DNA of 64,000 nucleotides, from NCBI RefSeq assembly GCF_023347275.1, contig NZ_CP094468.1, forward strand, positions 558,001 to 622,000, given 5' to 3'. The translations under genes were made by a program, and so were the position numbers. Shown here piece after piece: positions 41,714 through 49,675 of the stretch; the stretch's first letter is position 1; each line of letters starts with the position of its first letter. Origin of the DNA: Faecalibacterium sp. I3-3-89. GTDB taxonomy: Bacteria; Bacillota; Clostridia; Oscillospirales; Ruminococcaceae. Under the pieces are notes generated by a model that saw nothing but the letters and a program-made list of their open reading frames with translations, did not search any database and was not told the origin of the DNA.

Positions 41714-43870
41714 ATGAAGGAGAAAACTGCCCCGAAAAAGACATGGCTCCAGACCCTGCGCGTCCTGTGGGTGCCGCTGGCCATCGGCATCGTGACGGTG
41801 GCCGCACTGGCCCTTGTGGTGGGGGCGGTGTGGCAGGACTACCGCACCGCCCTGATGACCAGCCAGACGCGGCAGATGGAGCTGGTGGTGCAGAGCACCG
41901 CCGACAGCATCCGCGTCTTGCTGGAGGAATACGCTGACCGACTGGACTCCATCGCCGAAAAGGTGGCGGCGGATGCAGGTCTCCGCCCCACCGTGGCCCG
42001 GAGCGACACCATCCGGGACGTCTGGCTGGAAAACAGCAACGGCGAGGTCGTCTACAGCTGCTATGAACTCAGCGCGGTCTGTGATGTCCTTATCACCCGG
42101 ACAGAGAAGATCTCCTACTGGCAGTACCACAGCGGGGATGAACACTATCTTGTGATGAAAAAACAGGCGGGGGAGAAGACCGTCTGCCTCGTGGTGGACG
42201 CTACGGTCATGTACCAGCAGCTCATCTCGGAGATCCACGTCGGCACCAACGGTTACATCATGATAAAGAACGACGACAATCTTGTGGTCATGCACCCCGA
42301 GGCCGTCCAGTGGGGCATCAAGGTCGTGGAGGGCCGCCAGCGCATCTATAAGGATCGGACGCTGGACCTGAGCAGCCTGAGCGAGCTGCTGCGCGCTCAG
42401 CAGGAGGAGGAAGCCGGCACGCTGGATTACTACTCCTACTGGTGGACCGACCCGAGCCTGCCCCGGGTGCATAAAATAAGCGCCTTCCGCCATCTGAAGG
42501 TAGGGGACAGCTTCTGGATCGTCAGCGCCGTGGTGGATTATGACGACCTCTACGAGCCGGTGCAGCAGAGCTTCGTGAAGGTGGTGTTCATCTTCGGCGG
42601 CGTGGCACTGGTGCTGGTGCTCTTCATGTTCCAGATGTTCCGTCTGCAGGAGCGCGACCGCCGGAGCGCCACCGAGATCAGCGACCTGAAGACCCTGAAC
42701 CAGACCCTCGAGGAGCTGCACCGCAGCGAGGAATCGCTGGCCCATGGGCAGCGGCTGCAGATGATGGGCACCCTCACCGGCGGCATCGCCCACGAGTTCA
42801 ACAACTTCCTCACCCCCATCACCGGTTATGCCGACCTCATCATGGCCGACGCCGACCCGGGCAGCGAGATCTATGACAACGCGATGGAGATCAGTGAGGC
42901 GGCCCAGAAGGCGCAGGAGGTCGTGAAACAGATCTCCTCCATGAGCCGGAAAAACGTGGAGACGGTCTACGACGCCGTGTCGGTGGAGGGACTGCTCCAT
43001 CGGACCCGGAAGCTGGTGGAGACCAACTGCCCAAAGAATGTGGAGCTGTGCGAAGAAAACGCGCTGACCGGCGAGTGTGTGCTGGGCAACGCGACCCAGC
43101 TGCAGCAGGTGCTGCTGAACATCAGCATCAACGCCATCCACGCCATCGGCGCCGAGGGCGGAGAGCTGACCATCCGGGGCAGCGTCGTGCCCCGCAGGGA
43201 GCTTGAGGCCCTCTTCCCGGAAGAGAAAATTTCCGAAGAATGGTCGAGCTACGTCTGCCTGAGCGTCACCGACACCGGCTGCGGCATGGACAAGGAGACG
43301 ATGCAGCACATCTTCGAGCCCTTCTTCACCACAAAAAAGACCGGCGAAGGCACCGGTCTCGGCCTCGCTCTGGTGGACCAGATCATCCGCACCCACCGGG
43401 GCCGCATCCGGGCCGAGAGCACCATTGGCAGGGGCACCACCTTCTACGTCTACCTGCCGGTGCTGGAACAGCAGCAGGAGCGGGAACAGCTGCAGTGGGG
43501 CGTGGACAGCAAGCTGCGCATCCTTGCGGCAGACGACAACAACAAGGTCCTCGACCTGCTGGACAAAGACCTCAGCGCCTTGGGCCTGAGTGTGTCCACC
43601 TGTTCCCGCCGGGGCGAGCTGCGCCAGCTGCTGGAGCAGCAGCCTTTCGACGTCCTCGCCATCGATGAGAGCCTTGCCGGCAGCAGCGGCGTGGATTTCT
43701 GCATGGCCATCCGGGGCCGCTACCCCGGCATGACCCGCATCGTCATGACCAACTCGCCTACCCGGGAGATCGTGGACGCCCGCAGCCACGGCGTCATCGA
43801 CGGCTATATCGTCAAGCCCGTGTCGGCGTCCACCCTGCTGGCCCAGATACGGAGCAGCAGAAAGGAATGA
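41714..43870 (+). CDS. Hybrid sensor histidine kinase with Cache-type external domain
   Basis: The 718-residue protein has membrane helix 1 (about 18-38), an extracytoplasmic Cache-like sensor (about 40-275) and helix 2 (about 290-310). A dimerization/His domain with GGIAHEFNNFLTPI (His near 360), an ATPase domain with DTGCGMD and GTGLGLAL follow. A C-terminal receiver domain (about 594-715) has DD near 602, Asp near 648 and Lys near 694. The external domain could bind citrate or a related acid. It faces away from the response regulator; the receiver suggests a phosphorelay or self-inhibition. Confidence 0.92.
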   Translation: MKEKTAPKKTWLQTLRVLWVPLAIGIVTVAALALVVGAVWQDYRTALMTSQTRQMELVVQSTADSIRVLLEEYADRLDSIAEKVAADAGLRPTVARSDTIRDVWLENSNGEVVYSCYELSAVCDVLITRTEKISYWQYHSGDEHYLVMKKQAGEKTVCLVVDATVMYQQLISEIHVGTNGYIMIKNDDNLVVMHPEAVQWGIKVVEGRQRIYKDRTLDLSSLSELLRAQQEEEAGTLDYYSYWWTDPSLPRVHKISAFRHLKVGDSFWIVSAVVDYDDLYEPVQQSFVKVVFIFGGVALVLVLFMFQMFRLQERDRRSATEISDLKTLNQTLEELHRSEESLAHGQRLQMMGTLTGGIAHEFNNFLTPITGYADLIMADADPGSEIYDNAMEISEAAQKAQEVVKQISSMSRKNVETVYDAVSVEGLLHRTRKLVETNCPKNVELCEENALTGECVLGNATQLQQVLLNISINAIHAIGAEGGELTIRGSVVPRRELEALFPEEKISEEWSSYVCLSVTDTGCGMDKETMQHIFEPFFTTKKTGEGTGLGLALVDQIIRTHRGRIRAESTIGRGTTFYVYLPVLEQQQEREQLQWGVDSKLRILAADDNNKVLDLLDKDLSALGLSVSTCSRRGELRQLLEQQPFDVLAIDESLAGSSGVDFCMAIRGRYPGMTRIVMTNSPTREIVDARSHGVIDGYIVKPVSASTLLAQIRSSRKE

Positions 43871-43880
43871 GGGCTGCGCG

Positions 43881-43906
43881 CAAAGCCTCTCCCTTTGGGA
43901 GAGCCT
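43881..43906. repeat. Short dispersed palindrome, copy B
   Basis: CTCTCCC-TTT-GGGAGAG just after the kinase stop codon matches 24 of 26 bases with positions 11,588-11,613 in inverse orientation. Confidence 0.55.
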
Positions 43907-43963
43907 TCCGGGGGAGAAGAGGTTTTATTGTATCCAACCTTCCATACGGAATCTTACAGGATA

Positions 43964-44028
43964 TTAAGAGATTCCTTAACAAACCGTAACGCAAGGCGCT
44001 TTGGCGTTTAAGTTTGGGCCGGTATACT
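43964..44028 (+). promoter_or_regulatory. Operator and promoter of the citrate carrier
   Basis: TTAAG-N6-CTTAA (43964-43979), with ATATTAAGAG and ATTCCTTAAC elements, lies 21 bp upstream of TTGGCG (44001-44006), 16 bp and TATACT (44023-44028). The TTAAG/CTTAA arms recur upstream of citDEF. Confidence 0.65.
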
Positions 44029-44112
44029 GAAATCATAACGAACGGGAATGGTTCTGGATGACAAAACAGAATGCATCCCCAGTATACGAAAAAGGAAAGG
44101 AAGTACAAACCC

Positions 44113-45450
44113 ATGAGTGATACGATCCTCGCTCTGCTCGGCTTTGCAACGGTGATTGCGGTCATCGTCCTGCTGCTGCGCAATGTCACGGTCCCTGCAC
44201 TGGCATTCGTCAGTGTCTCGACCATCACCGCAGCCATTCTGGTGGCGACCGGTGCTTTCACGCTGGATGAGATGGCCGGCTTTATCAAGGAGGGCGTCAA
44301 GGGCGTCCACGGCACTGCCGTCCTGTTCATCTTCTCCGTCCTGTTCTTCGGCGTCATGACCGATGCGGGCATGTTCGACAAGATCATCGGTGCTCTGATG
44401 AAGAAGGTCGGCAACAACGTCGTCGGCGTTGCCCTGATGACCTGCCTCATCGCCATCATCGGCCATCTGGACGGCGGCGGCGCTTCCACCTTCCTCATCA
44501 CCATCCCCGCCATGCTGCCCGTCTACAAGCGCCTGCATATGCGCCGTGAGACCCTGCTGCTCATCTGCGTCACCGCAATGGGCGTCATGAACCTGATGCC
44601 CTGGGGCGGCCCCACCATGCGCGCCGCAAGCGTCATCGAAATGGAGCCGAACGACCTGTGGTTCCAGCTCATGCCCATGCAGATCGTCGGCTTCGTGCTG
44701 GCTGTCGGCACTGCCATCTTCTGGGGCCTGCAGGAGAAGAAGCGCATCGCAAAGCTCGGCGATGCCATCGCTGCTGAGGACGCCGGCAAGTACGACGACT
44801 CCGACGACGGCAAGAAGGACGAGACTCTGGCTCGTCCCCAGAACTTCATCTTCAACGTCATCCTGACTCTGGCCGTCATCATCGTGCTGGTTCTGGACAT
44901 CTTCCCCTCTTACTACGTCTTCATGGTCGGCTGTGCTCTGGGCATTCTGGTCAACTACCGCGGCAAGAAGCTGCACAACTCCATCATCAAGAGCCACGCT
45001 TCCGCTGGTCTGAGCATGGCATCCACCATTCTGTGTGCCGGTGTCTTCCTCGGTGTCCTGAGCAAGAGCGGCATCATGGAGAAGATGGCAGTCGTCATGG
45101 CAAGCTTCATCCCGACCTCTCTGGGCCGTTTCCTGCCCATCATCATCGGCGTCCTGAGCGTGCCTCTGGCTCTGCTGTTCGATACCGACTCCTACTTCTA
45201 CGGCCTGCTGCCCGTTCTGGTCAGCGTCGGCAACCAGTTCGGCGTCAACCCGGCTCACATCGCCATCGCAATGGTCGTCTGCCGCAACTGCGCTACCTTC
45301 ATCAGCCCGGTGGCCCCCGCTACCTATCTGGGCATCGGTCTGGCCGGTGTCGAGATCAAGGACCACATCAAGTACTGCTTCGGCTGGCAGTGGGGTGTTT
45401 CCATCATCTGCCTCGTCGCTGGTCTGATCCTCGGCGTCATCCACTTCTGA
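44113..45450 (+). CDS. CitMHS-family citrate/cation symporter
   Basis: The 445-residue carrier has about 11-12 membrane helices, HLDGGGASTFLITIPAMLPVYK near 118-139 and GVMNLMPWGGPTMRAASV near 157-174. PVAPATYLGIGLAGVE near 400 is also characteristic of CitMHS. These proteins import citrate bound to a divalent cation with protons. Together with citDEF and the two-component genes it forms a citrate-fermentation module. ATG 44113 with AAGGAAG is chosen. Codon bias is strong. Confidence 0.92.
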   Translation: MSDTILALLGFATVIAVIVLLLRNVTVPALAFVSVSTITAAILVATGAFTLDEMAGFIKEGVKGVHGTAVLFIFSVLFFGVMTDAGMFDKIIGALMKKVGNNVVGVALMTCLIAIIGHLDGGGASTFLITIPAMLPVYKRLHMRRETLLLICVTAMGVMNLMPWGGPTMRAASVIEMEPNDLWFQLMPMQIVGFVLAVGTAIFWGLQEKKRIAKLGDAIAAEDAGKYDDSDDGKKDETLARPQNFIFNVILTLAVIIVLVLDIFPSYYVFMVGCALGILVNYRGKKLHNSIIKSHASAGLSMASTILCAGVFLGVLSKSGIMEKMAVVMASFIPTSLGRFLPIIIGVLSVPLALLFDTDSYFYGLLPVLVSVGNQFGVNPAHIAIAMVVCRNCATFISPVAPATYLGIGLAGVEIKDHIKYCFGWQWGVSIICLVAGLILGVIHF

Positions 45451-45464
45451 TCAACTGAACTCCC

Positions 45465-45500
45465 GCCCGGCTGCCCTTCGTTGGACGGCCGGGCATTTTT
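45465..45500 (+). terminator. Terminator of the citrate carrier
   Basis: A GCCCGGC/GCCGGGC stem (45465-45471 with 45488-45494) is followed by ATTTTT. No separate promoter is visible before the carbonic anhydrase, so some read-through may feed it. Confidence 0.85.
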
Positions 45501-45541
45501 GCAAAATCTTTTTACCACTTTTTCCCAAGGAGGCTGCTGCA

Positions 45542-46114
45542 ATGCGTGAGAACTTTGTCTGCACCGCGGCCGATGCCATCTACAAGCTGGCAGCGGGCAA
45601 CCTGAAATACCTGAACGCGGAGAACGGGAGCGGCGATATTTCCCGCCGCATCCGGATGTCCACATGGGCCAAGGGCCAGTCGCCCTACGCCATCATCGTT
45701 ACCTGTTCGGATTCCCGGGTCATCCCGGAGAACATCTTCTCGGCGGGCATCGGGGAACTGTTCGTCATCCGGCTGGCGGGCAATGTCATCGACGACCACC
45801 AGCTGGGCAGCATCGAGTACGCGGCAGGTCATCTGGGCTGTCGGCTGGTGGTGGTGCTGGGCCATACCCACTGCGGCGCAGTGGATGCGGCCATCCACCA
45901 CGAGTCGTCCGGCTATATCCGCTACATCACGGACGAGATCAAGAAGGCCATCGGAGAGGAGACCGACCCCTACAAGGCCAGCTGCCTCAACGTCCGGCAC
46001 AGTGTACAGGAGATCGAAAAGAGCCTGTGCATCCATAACATCGAGGAGGAAACAGGCCTGCGGGTCGTCGGTGCGATGTATCACATCGAGGACGGCAGCG
46101 TCGAATTTCTGTAA
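45542..46114 (+). CDS. Beta-class carbonic anhydrase
   Basis: The 190-residue enzyme has the zinc ligands in CSDSR near 55-59 and HTHCG near 107-111, with the Asp-Arg dyad of beta-carbonic anhydrases. It interconverts CO2 and bicarbonate in the cytoplasm. It lies 91 bp after the citrate carrier, which fits hydration of CO2 released when oxaloacetate from citrate is decarboxylated; that link is inference. AAGGAGG is 9 bp upstream. Confidence 0.93.
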   Translation: MRENFVCTAADAIYKLAAGNLKYLNAENGSGDISRRIRMSTWAKGQSPYAIIVTCSDSRVIPENIFSAGIGELFVIRLAGNVIDDHQLGSIEYAAGHLGCRLVVVLGHTHCGAVDAAIHHESSGYIRYITDEIKKAIGEETDPYKASCLNVRHSVQEIEKSLCIHNIEEETGLRVVGAMYHIEDGSVEFL

Positions 46115-46132
46115 CATCGGAGCATTGCGGCA

Positions 46133-46170
46133 AAAAAGGCCCTTTTCCACAGCGGGAAAGGGCCTTTTCC
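46133..46170 (+). terminator. Terminator of the carbonic anhydrase gene
   Basis: An A-rich/T-rich flanked stem AAAAGGCCCTTTTCC pairs with GGAAAGGGCCTTTT across a short loop. Confidence 0.88.
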
Positions 46171-46175
46171 TCTGT

Positions 46176-46204
46176 TTGACAATCCGGCCTCGTTCGCTTA
46201 TACT
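46176..46204 (+). promoter_or_regulatory. Promoter of the CobW-like gene
   Basis: Perfect TTGACA (46176-46181), 17 bp and TATACT (46199-46204) lie 36 bp before the start codon. Confidence 0.85.
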
Positions 46205-46239
46205 GACAGCGGAAAAAGAAACCGACGGAGGGACGGAAT

Positions 46240-47175
46240 ATGGTACAGGTAGATTTGATCACGGGATTTCTCGGGGCAGGAAAGACCACCTTCCTGCGCA
46301 GATATGCAGCGTGGTGGGCCGGGCAGGGCGTCCGGGTCTGCGTGCTGGAAAACGACTTCGGTGCGGTGAATGTGGACGCCATGCTGCTTCAGGATCTGGA
46401 GGCGGTGGGGGTCGAGGTCGAGACCATCAGCGGCGGCTGCGACTGCGACACCCATCAGCGCCGGATGCGGACGAAGCTCATCTCGATGGCCATGCGGGGC
46501 TTTGAACGGGTCATCGTGGAACCCAGCGGCATCTTCGACGTGGACGAGTTCTTCGACGTGCTGCGGGACGAGCCGCTGGACCGCTGGTATCAGCTGGGGA
46601 ATGTCATCGCCATCGTGGACGCTCTGCTGCCTGAGACCCTCTCGCCGCAGGCGGAATATATCCTCGCCTCCGAGAGCGCATGGGCGGGCAAGGTCCTGCT
46701 GAGCCGCTGCCAGCTGGCCACGGACGGGCAGAAGGAGGGAGCAAAGGCCCATCTGGCCCGTGCGCTGGAGGCCTGCAAGTGCTCCCGGAAGTTCGGCCCG
46801 GAGGAAATCCTTGCAAAGGACTGGGCCGATTTGACGACTGACGACATGGCCCGCATCGCGGGGTGCGGCTACCGACAGGCCAGCAGCGAAAAGCTCCATT
46901 TTGAGGAGCACGACGCCTTTGCCTCGGCCTATTTCCTCGAACTGGGCCTGTCCCGTGCCCGTCTGGAACGGAATATCCCGTCCCTCTTTGGCGATGCCGC
47001 CTGCGGCAGGGTCCTCCGGGTGAAGGGCTTCGTGGAGGACGGCGGCCAGTGGTATGAGCTGAACGCCACCGCAGCCGGTCTGACGGCTGCACCCATCCCG
47101 CAGGGACAGCAGGTGCTCATCGTCATCGGCGAGGGGCTGGACAAGGCCCGGCTGGAAGAGGAGCTGAGACGGTGA
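46240..47175 (+). CDS. CobW/COG0523-like G3E GTPase with altered metal motif
   Basis: The 311-residue protein has the GTP loop GFLGAGKTTFLR at 9-20, ENDFGAVNVD near 45 (switch region) and EPSGIFDVDEF near 92. A C-terminal CobW_C-like domain (about 215-311) follows. COG0523 proteins normally carry G-C-x-C-C for metal transfer; here the loop is GGCDCD (65-70), so the last Cys is Asp. It could insert zinc or another metal into a client, but no client gene is adjacent, and metal binding may be weakened. GGAGGG precedes the ATG. Confidence 0.85.
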   Translation: MVQVDLITGFLGAGKTTFLRRYAAWWAGQGVRVCVLENDFGAVNVDAMLLQDLEAVGVEVETISGGCDCDTHQRRMRTKLISMAMRGFERVIVEPSGIFDVDEFFDVLRDEPLDRWYQLGNVIAIVDALLPETLSPQAEYILASESAWAGKVLLSRCQLATDGQKEGAKAHLARALEACKCSRKFGPEEILAKDWADLTTDDMARIAGCGYRQASSEKLHFEEHDAFASAYFLELGLSRARLERNIPSLFGDAACGRVLRVKGFVEDGGQWYELNATAAGLTAAPIPQGQQVLIVIGEGLDKARLEEELRR

Positions 47176-47212
47176 GTTTTCCACAAGGAAGCAGATAATT
47201 GTGCAATATTGA

Positions 47213-47241
47213 TTGCGCCGACCCTCCTGCAGCGTTATAAT
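47213..47241 (+). promoter_or_regulatory. Promoter of the YczE-like gene
   Basis: TTGCGC (47213-47218), 17 bp and TATAAT (47236-47241) lie 28 bp before the start. Confidence 0.8.
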
Positions 47242-47269
47242 AGAGAAAAATAAATCAGGAGGCCGTTTC

Positions 47270-47911
47270 ATGAGCATTTCGACCACCCAAAAGCCGACCA
47301 CCCGCCGCATCGTGGGCATGGTGGTGGGCATTGTCATTATTGGTCTGGGCATCGCCCTCTTCAAGCAGTCCCATCTCGGCAACGACTCCATCAGCGCGCT
47401 GAATATGCGCCTCGCCGAGCTGCTGGGCATCTCGCTGGGCGTGCAGAACGTCGCCACCAACATCCTCTTCTTTGCGCTGGAATTCTGGTTCGGGCGCAAG
47501 TACATCGGCCTTGGCACCTTCGTCAACGGCATCGGTATGGGGTTCATCATAACCTTCTTCTACGACCCCATTGCCGCGGCCTTCGGCCCGGCAGCGTCCC
47601 TGCCGGAACAGCTGGTGTGGGTAGTGCTGGCCGTCCTTGTGACGGCGCTGGGCGCGTCTCTCTACCAGACGGCTGACCTCGGCATCGCGCCCTACGATTA
47701 CCTCTCGCTGGGTCTGCGGGACTACACGCACTTCCAGTACTTCGGCTGCCGCGTCTTCACCGACGCCTTCTGCGCCCTGCTCTGCTGGCTCCTGGGCGGT
47801 CTTGTGGGTCTGGGCACCCTCATCTGCGCGTTCTGCCTCGGACCCTTCATCCAGTTCTTCAACGGCCTCGTCTCCGAGCGGGTCCTGCAGTATAAGCCCG
47901 AAAAAGCATGA
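47270..47911 (+). CDS. YczE/YyaS-type integral membrane protein
   Basis: The 213-residue protein has about five membrane helices and the pattern GLGIALFKQSHLGNDSISALNM near 24-45 and ADLGIAPYDYLSLGL near 144-158. These are typical of the YczE/YyaS branch of the YitT superfamily, whose function is unknown. It lacks the DUF2179 domain of the two larger YitT proteins in this window. AGGAGG precedes ATG 47270, and a bidirectional terminator follows. Confidence 0.82.
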   Translation: MSISTTQKPTTRRIVGMVVGIVIIGLGIALFKQSHLGNDSISALNMRLAELLGISLGVQNVATNILFFALEFWFGRKYIGLGTFVNGIGMGFIITFFYDPIAAAFGPAASLPEQLVWVVLAVLVTALGASLYQTADLGIAPYDYLSLGLRDYTHFQYFGCRVFTDAFCALLCWLLGGLVGLGTLICAFCLGPFIQFFNGLVSERVLQYKPEKA

Positions 47912-47919
47912 GCATAACG

Positions 47920-47953
47920 AAAAAGACATCCGCCGGCGGCAGATGTCTTTTTT
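47920..47953. terminator. Bidirectional terminator
   Basis: AAAAGACATC pairs with GATGTCTTTT around an inner GCCGGCGGC region and serves both the YczE-like gene and the PTS gene. Confidence 0.88.
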
Positions 47954-47958
47954 GTATC

Positions 47959-48477
47959 TTACTCGAATTTGAACAGCGGCGTGCCGGTGGAGACGATGCC
48001 GCCTGCGGTGAGATGGAGTGCCGGCAGGTCGTCGGCGTTGGTCACGATGACGGCGCTCTCGGTGGAAAGCCCGGCGGCGCGGATGACGTCGAGGTCTACC
48101 CGCAGCAGGGGCGTGCCCGCCCTGACGGTCTGGCCCTCTTGGACGAGGAGGGCGAAGCCGCTGCCCCGGAGGGTGATGGTGTCCATCCCGATGTGGATGA
48201 GCAGCTCGATGCCCTCATCGCTTTCCAGCCCGATGGCATGGAGGGTGGAGGCCACTGAGATGACTCTGCCGTCGAAGGGAGCAAAGACCGTGTCACCGGT
48301 CGGCTCGATGCCGCAGCCGGGGCCAAGGATGGCCGCAGCGAAGGTCTCGTCGGGCAGCTGCTCCAGCGGGAGGACGATGCCGTCGATGGGCGCTTTGACG
48401 ACCATCTTTTCGCCGGAGAACCGCGTCTCTTCCGCCGCCTCTGCCCTGCTGCCGAAGAGCCTGTCAAAAAAGCCCAT
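47959..48477 (-). CDS. EIIA-Glc (Crr-type) PTS domain protein
   Basis: The 172-residue single-domain IIA protein has AAILGPGCGIEPTGD near 47 and APFDGRVISV near 66. The phosphorylated His is in LLIHIGMDTI near 94, and GTPLLRVDL near 121. It accepts phosphate from HPr and passes it to a sugar IIB or acts as a regulator. No IIB or IIC is adjacent; it is downstream of a threonine aldolase gene with 14 bp between. It may serve unlinked permeases. Confidence 0.9.
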   Translation of the reverse strand: MGFFDRLFGSRAEAAEETRFSGEKMVVKAPIDGIVLPLEQLPDETFAAAILGPGCGIEPTGDTVFAPFDGRVISVASTLHAIGLESDEGIELLIHIGMDTITLRGSGFALLVQEGQTVRAGTPLLRVDLDVIRAAGLSTESAVIVTNADDLPALHLTAGGIVSTGTPLFKFE

Positions 48478-48491
48478 AGAGCGTTCCTTCC

Positions 48492-49514
48492 TTACATCAA
48501 AGCGATAAGCTCCTCGACTTCTTCCATCCGGGTGGCCCAGCTGGTGGCGATGCGGACGACGGTGTGGCTGTCGTCGAACTTCTCCCAGAAGCCGAACTTG
48601 GCCTTGCCCTCCAGCGCGGCCAGCTGTGCGTTTTCCAGCACGACGAAGATCTGGTTGGTGGGGGAGTCCATGAAGAAGCGGTAGCCCTTTGCGGCGAGGC
48701 CCTTCTTGAGGGCATTGGCCGTCTCGATGGCGTTGCGGCTGATGCGGGTGTAGAGGTCGTCGGTAAAGAGGACGTCGAACTGGATGCCCATGAGACGGCC
48801 CTTGGCCAGCAGAGCGCCCTGCTGCTTTACCATCGTCATGAAGTGGGCCGGTGCGCCGTGGGGGAAGACCACGGCCTCGCCGCAGAGTGCGCCCACCTTG
48901 GTGCCGCCGATGTAGAACACATCGGTCAGCTTGGCGAGGTCGGCCAGCGTCACATCGGTGCCCTCGCTGGCCAGTGCGTAGCCCAGACGTGCGCCGTCCA
49001 CGAAGAGGGGCATATGGTAGGCGTGGCAGACGGCGGACAGGGCTTCCAGCTCGGCCTTCGTGTACAGCGTGCCGTACTCGGAGGGGTGAGAGATGTAGAC
49101 CATGCCGGGGAAGACCATGTGGTCGTGGTTCGCGTCGGCGTAGAAGGTCTTGCAGAAGTCCTCTACATCGGCGGCGTCCAGCTTGCCGTTCTTCTGGGGC
49201 AGGCCGATGACCTTGTGGCCGGTGAACTCAATGGCACCGGCCTCATGCCCGGCCACATGGCCGGTGGCGGCGGCGAGCACGCCCTCCCAGCGGTGGAGCA
49301 GGGAGGCAATGACGATGGCGTTGGTCTGGGTGCCGCCCGAGATGAAGGACACATCTGCCTCGGGGCAGGCGCAGGCGGCGCGGATCTTCTCCTTTGCGCT
49401 GGCACAGTAGGGGTCGGTGCCATAGCCGGACACCTTCTCGAAGTTGGTCTCGGTCAGCTTCTGGAGGATGGCCGGATGCGCGCCCTCGCAGTAATCATTT
49501 TCAAAATACAGCAT
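48492..49514 (-). CDS. Low-specificity threonine aldolase-type PLP enzyme
   Basis: The 340-residue protein has FENDYCEGAHPAIL at the N terminus, SFISGGTQTNAIV near 56, FVDGARLGYALAS near 171-183 (Asp that contacts PLP) and the Schiff-base Lys in YIGGTKVGAL near 204. Such enzymes cleave threonine or allo-threonine to glycine and acetaldehyde, or other beta-hydroxy amino acids. GGAG precedes the ATG. It is first in an operon with the EIIA-Glc domain protein. Confidence 0.9.
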   Translation of the reverse strand: MLYFENDYCEGAHPAILQKLTETNFEKVSGYGTDPYCASAKEKIRAACACPEADVSFISGGTQTNAIVIASLLHRWEGVLAAATGHVAGHEAGAIEFTGHKVIGLPQKNGKLDAADVEDFCKTFYADANHDHMVFPGMVYISHPSEYGTLYTKAELEALSAVCHAYHMPLFVDGARLGYALASEGTDVTLADLAKLTDVFYIGGTKVGALCGEAVVFPHGAPAHFMTMVKQQGALLAKGRLMGIQFDVLFTDDLYTRISRNAIETANALKKGLAAKGYRFFMDSPTNQIFVVLENAQLAALEGKAKFGFWEKFDDSHTVVRIATSWATRMEEVEELIALM

Positions 49515-49549
49515 ATACGTTCTACTCCTTTTCTGCAGCGGATGACTTT

Positions 49550-49578
49550 ATTATGTACCCCGGCCCGGAGTTTGTCAA
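49550..49578 (-). promoter_or_regulatory. Promoter of the threonine aldolase/EIIA unit
   Basis: On the minus strand perfect TTGACA (49578-49573), 17 bp and CATAAT (49555-49550) lie 36 bp before the start. Confidence 0.8.
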
Positions 49579-49627
49579 TTCAGGGGGCAGAAAACAGCCA
49601 CCCTTTGCTGTATCTTTAATATATTTG

Positions 49628-49636
49628 TGGTATAAT
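49628..49636 (+). promoter_or_regulatory. Extended -10 promoter of the sensor-kinase operon
   Basis: TGGTATAAT is a consensus extended -10 located 40 bp before the kinase start. Confidence 0.65.
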
Positions 49637-49675
49637 TTTATGGTAAGACCGAATATAGATCGGGAGGGGACAACG

